A stretch of 38,058 nt of DNA. Origin: a virus. A program made the position numbers and the translations under genes. The notes under the pieces were generated by a model. It had not been told where the DNA came from. It was given only the letters and a program-made list of their open reading frames with translations, and searched no databases. Position 1 is the stretch's first letter. Each line of letters begins with the position of its first letter. The stretch spans positions 1-38,058 of IMG/VR virus record IMGVR_UViG_3300035670_000618, one strand, 5' to 3'. Below, one piece after another: positions 38,000 to 38,058 of this stretch.

Positions 38000-38058
38000 T
38001 TATTCTAACCGTTTGCGTTTGGGCCACTTCCAGAAACCCGGTTTCGCAAAAAAATGGG
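38000..38058 (-). CDS. Truncated gene, last 18 codons
   Basis: At the right edge a frame ends with AKPGFWKWPKRKRLE and TAA at 38000, followed by an A+T-rich gap to terS. The Trp/Lys/Arg-rich end looks protein-like. If the genome is circular it may be the end of the gene cut at the left edge, but the frames do not meet without one or two missing bases. Confidence 0.3.
   Translation of the reverse strand, partial: HFFAKPGFWKWPKRKRLE

Noticed and set aside
1-38058. Integrase or lysogeny repressor
   Set aside because: No tyrosine or serine recombinase motif and no CI-like protein could be found on either strand; only an RHH and a winged-helix protein are present.

Overview
The window reads as most or all of a tailed (siphovirus-like) phage or prophage genome. 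There are about 55 densely packed, often overlapping genes, and all but one are on the minus strand, so transcription runs from the right end to the left. Structural families are recognisable from sequence: HK97-type terminase, portal, ClpP-like protease and capsid, lambda-type tail tube, frameshifted tail chaperone, tape measure, NlpC/P60 and J-like tail tip. The host is probably a Gram-negative bacterium, since lipobox lipoproteins, Sec signal peptides and a SleB-like wall hydrolase are present. I cannot name it. No integrase and no CI-type repressor is visible, so lifestyle is undetermined.

Layout in order of transcription (right to left). 37.97-32.0 kb: terS, terL, portal, protease, capsid. 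32.3-29.6 kb: neck genes (connector, adaptor, gp10-like, tail completion). 29.6-24.0 kb: an unusual block of Sec-exported proteins (a fibre-like repeat protein, two beta-helix proteins and one unknown) plus a coiled-coil membrane protein. 24.05-21.1 kb: a chain of very small membrane, lipoprotein and zinc-ribbon genes, a ribbon-helix-helix regulator with a near-consensus promoter, a terminator-rich intergenic region and a SleB-like lysin. 20.9-17.5 kb: replication and recombination (initiator with iterons inside its gene, SSB, RusA-like resolvase). 17.4-15.4 kb: a DUF1566 (C-type-lectin-like) gene whose 3' end is packed with AAC/AAT codons and overlaps a reverse transcriptase of the diversity-generating-retroelement (DGR) type. 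15.3-14.07 kb: small accessory genes. 14.0-5.0 kb: tail tube, G/GT chaperone with an A AAA AAC slippery site, tape measure, a lone plus-strand lipoprotein, distal tail genes, tail tip and fibre. 5.0-0.4 kb: four glycosyltransferase-like genes around a B12-type radical SAM enzyme. 0.4-0 kb: an HNH endonuclease and a truncated gene.

Two layout features stand out. The head/neck genes are separated from the tail-tube genes by about 15 kb of exported-protein, lysis, replication and RT genes. HNH at the left edge and terS at the right edge are usually neighbours, so the window may be a circularly permuted, nearly complete genome of about 38 kb.

The best candidates for something new are the overlapping lectin/RT pair with no separate template repeat in the window, the glycosyltransferase/radical-SAM cluster behind the tail fibre, the run of Sec-exported proteins between neck and lysis genes, a lambda-O-like origin, and a promoter-to-terminator stretch that may encode a small RNA or peptide.
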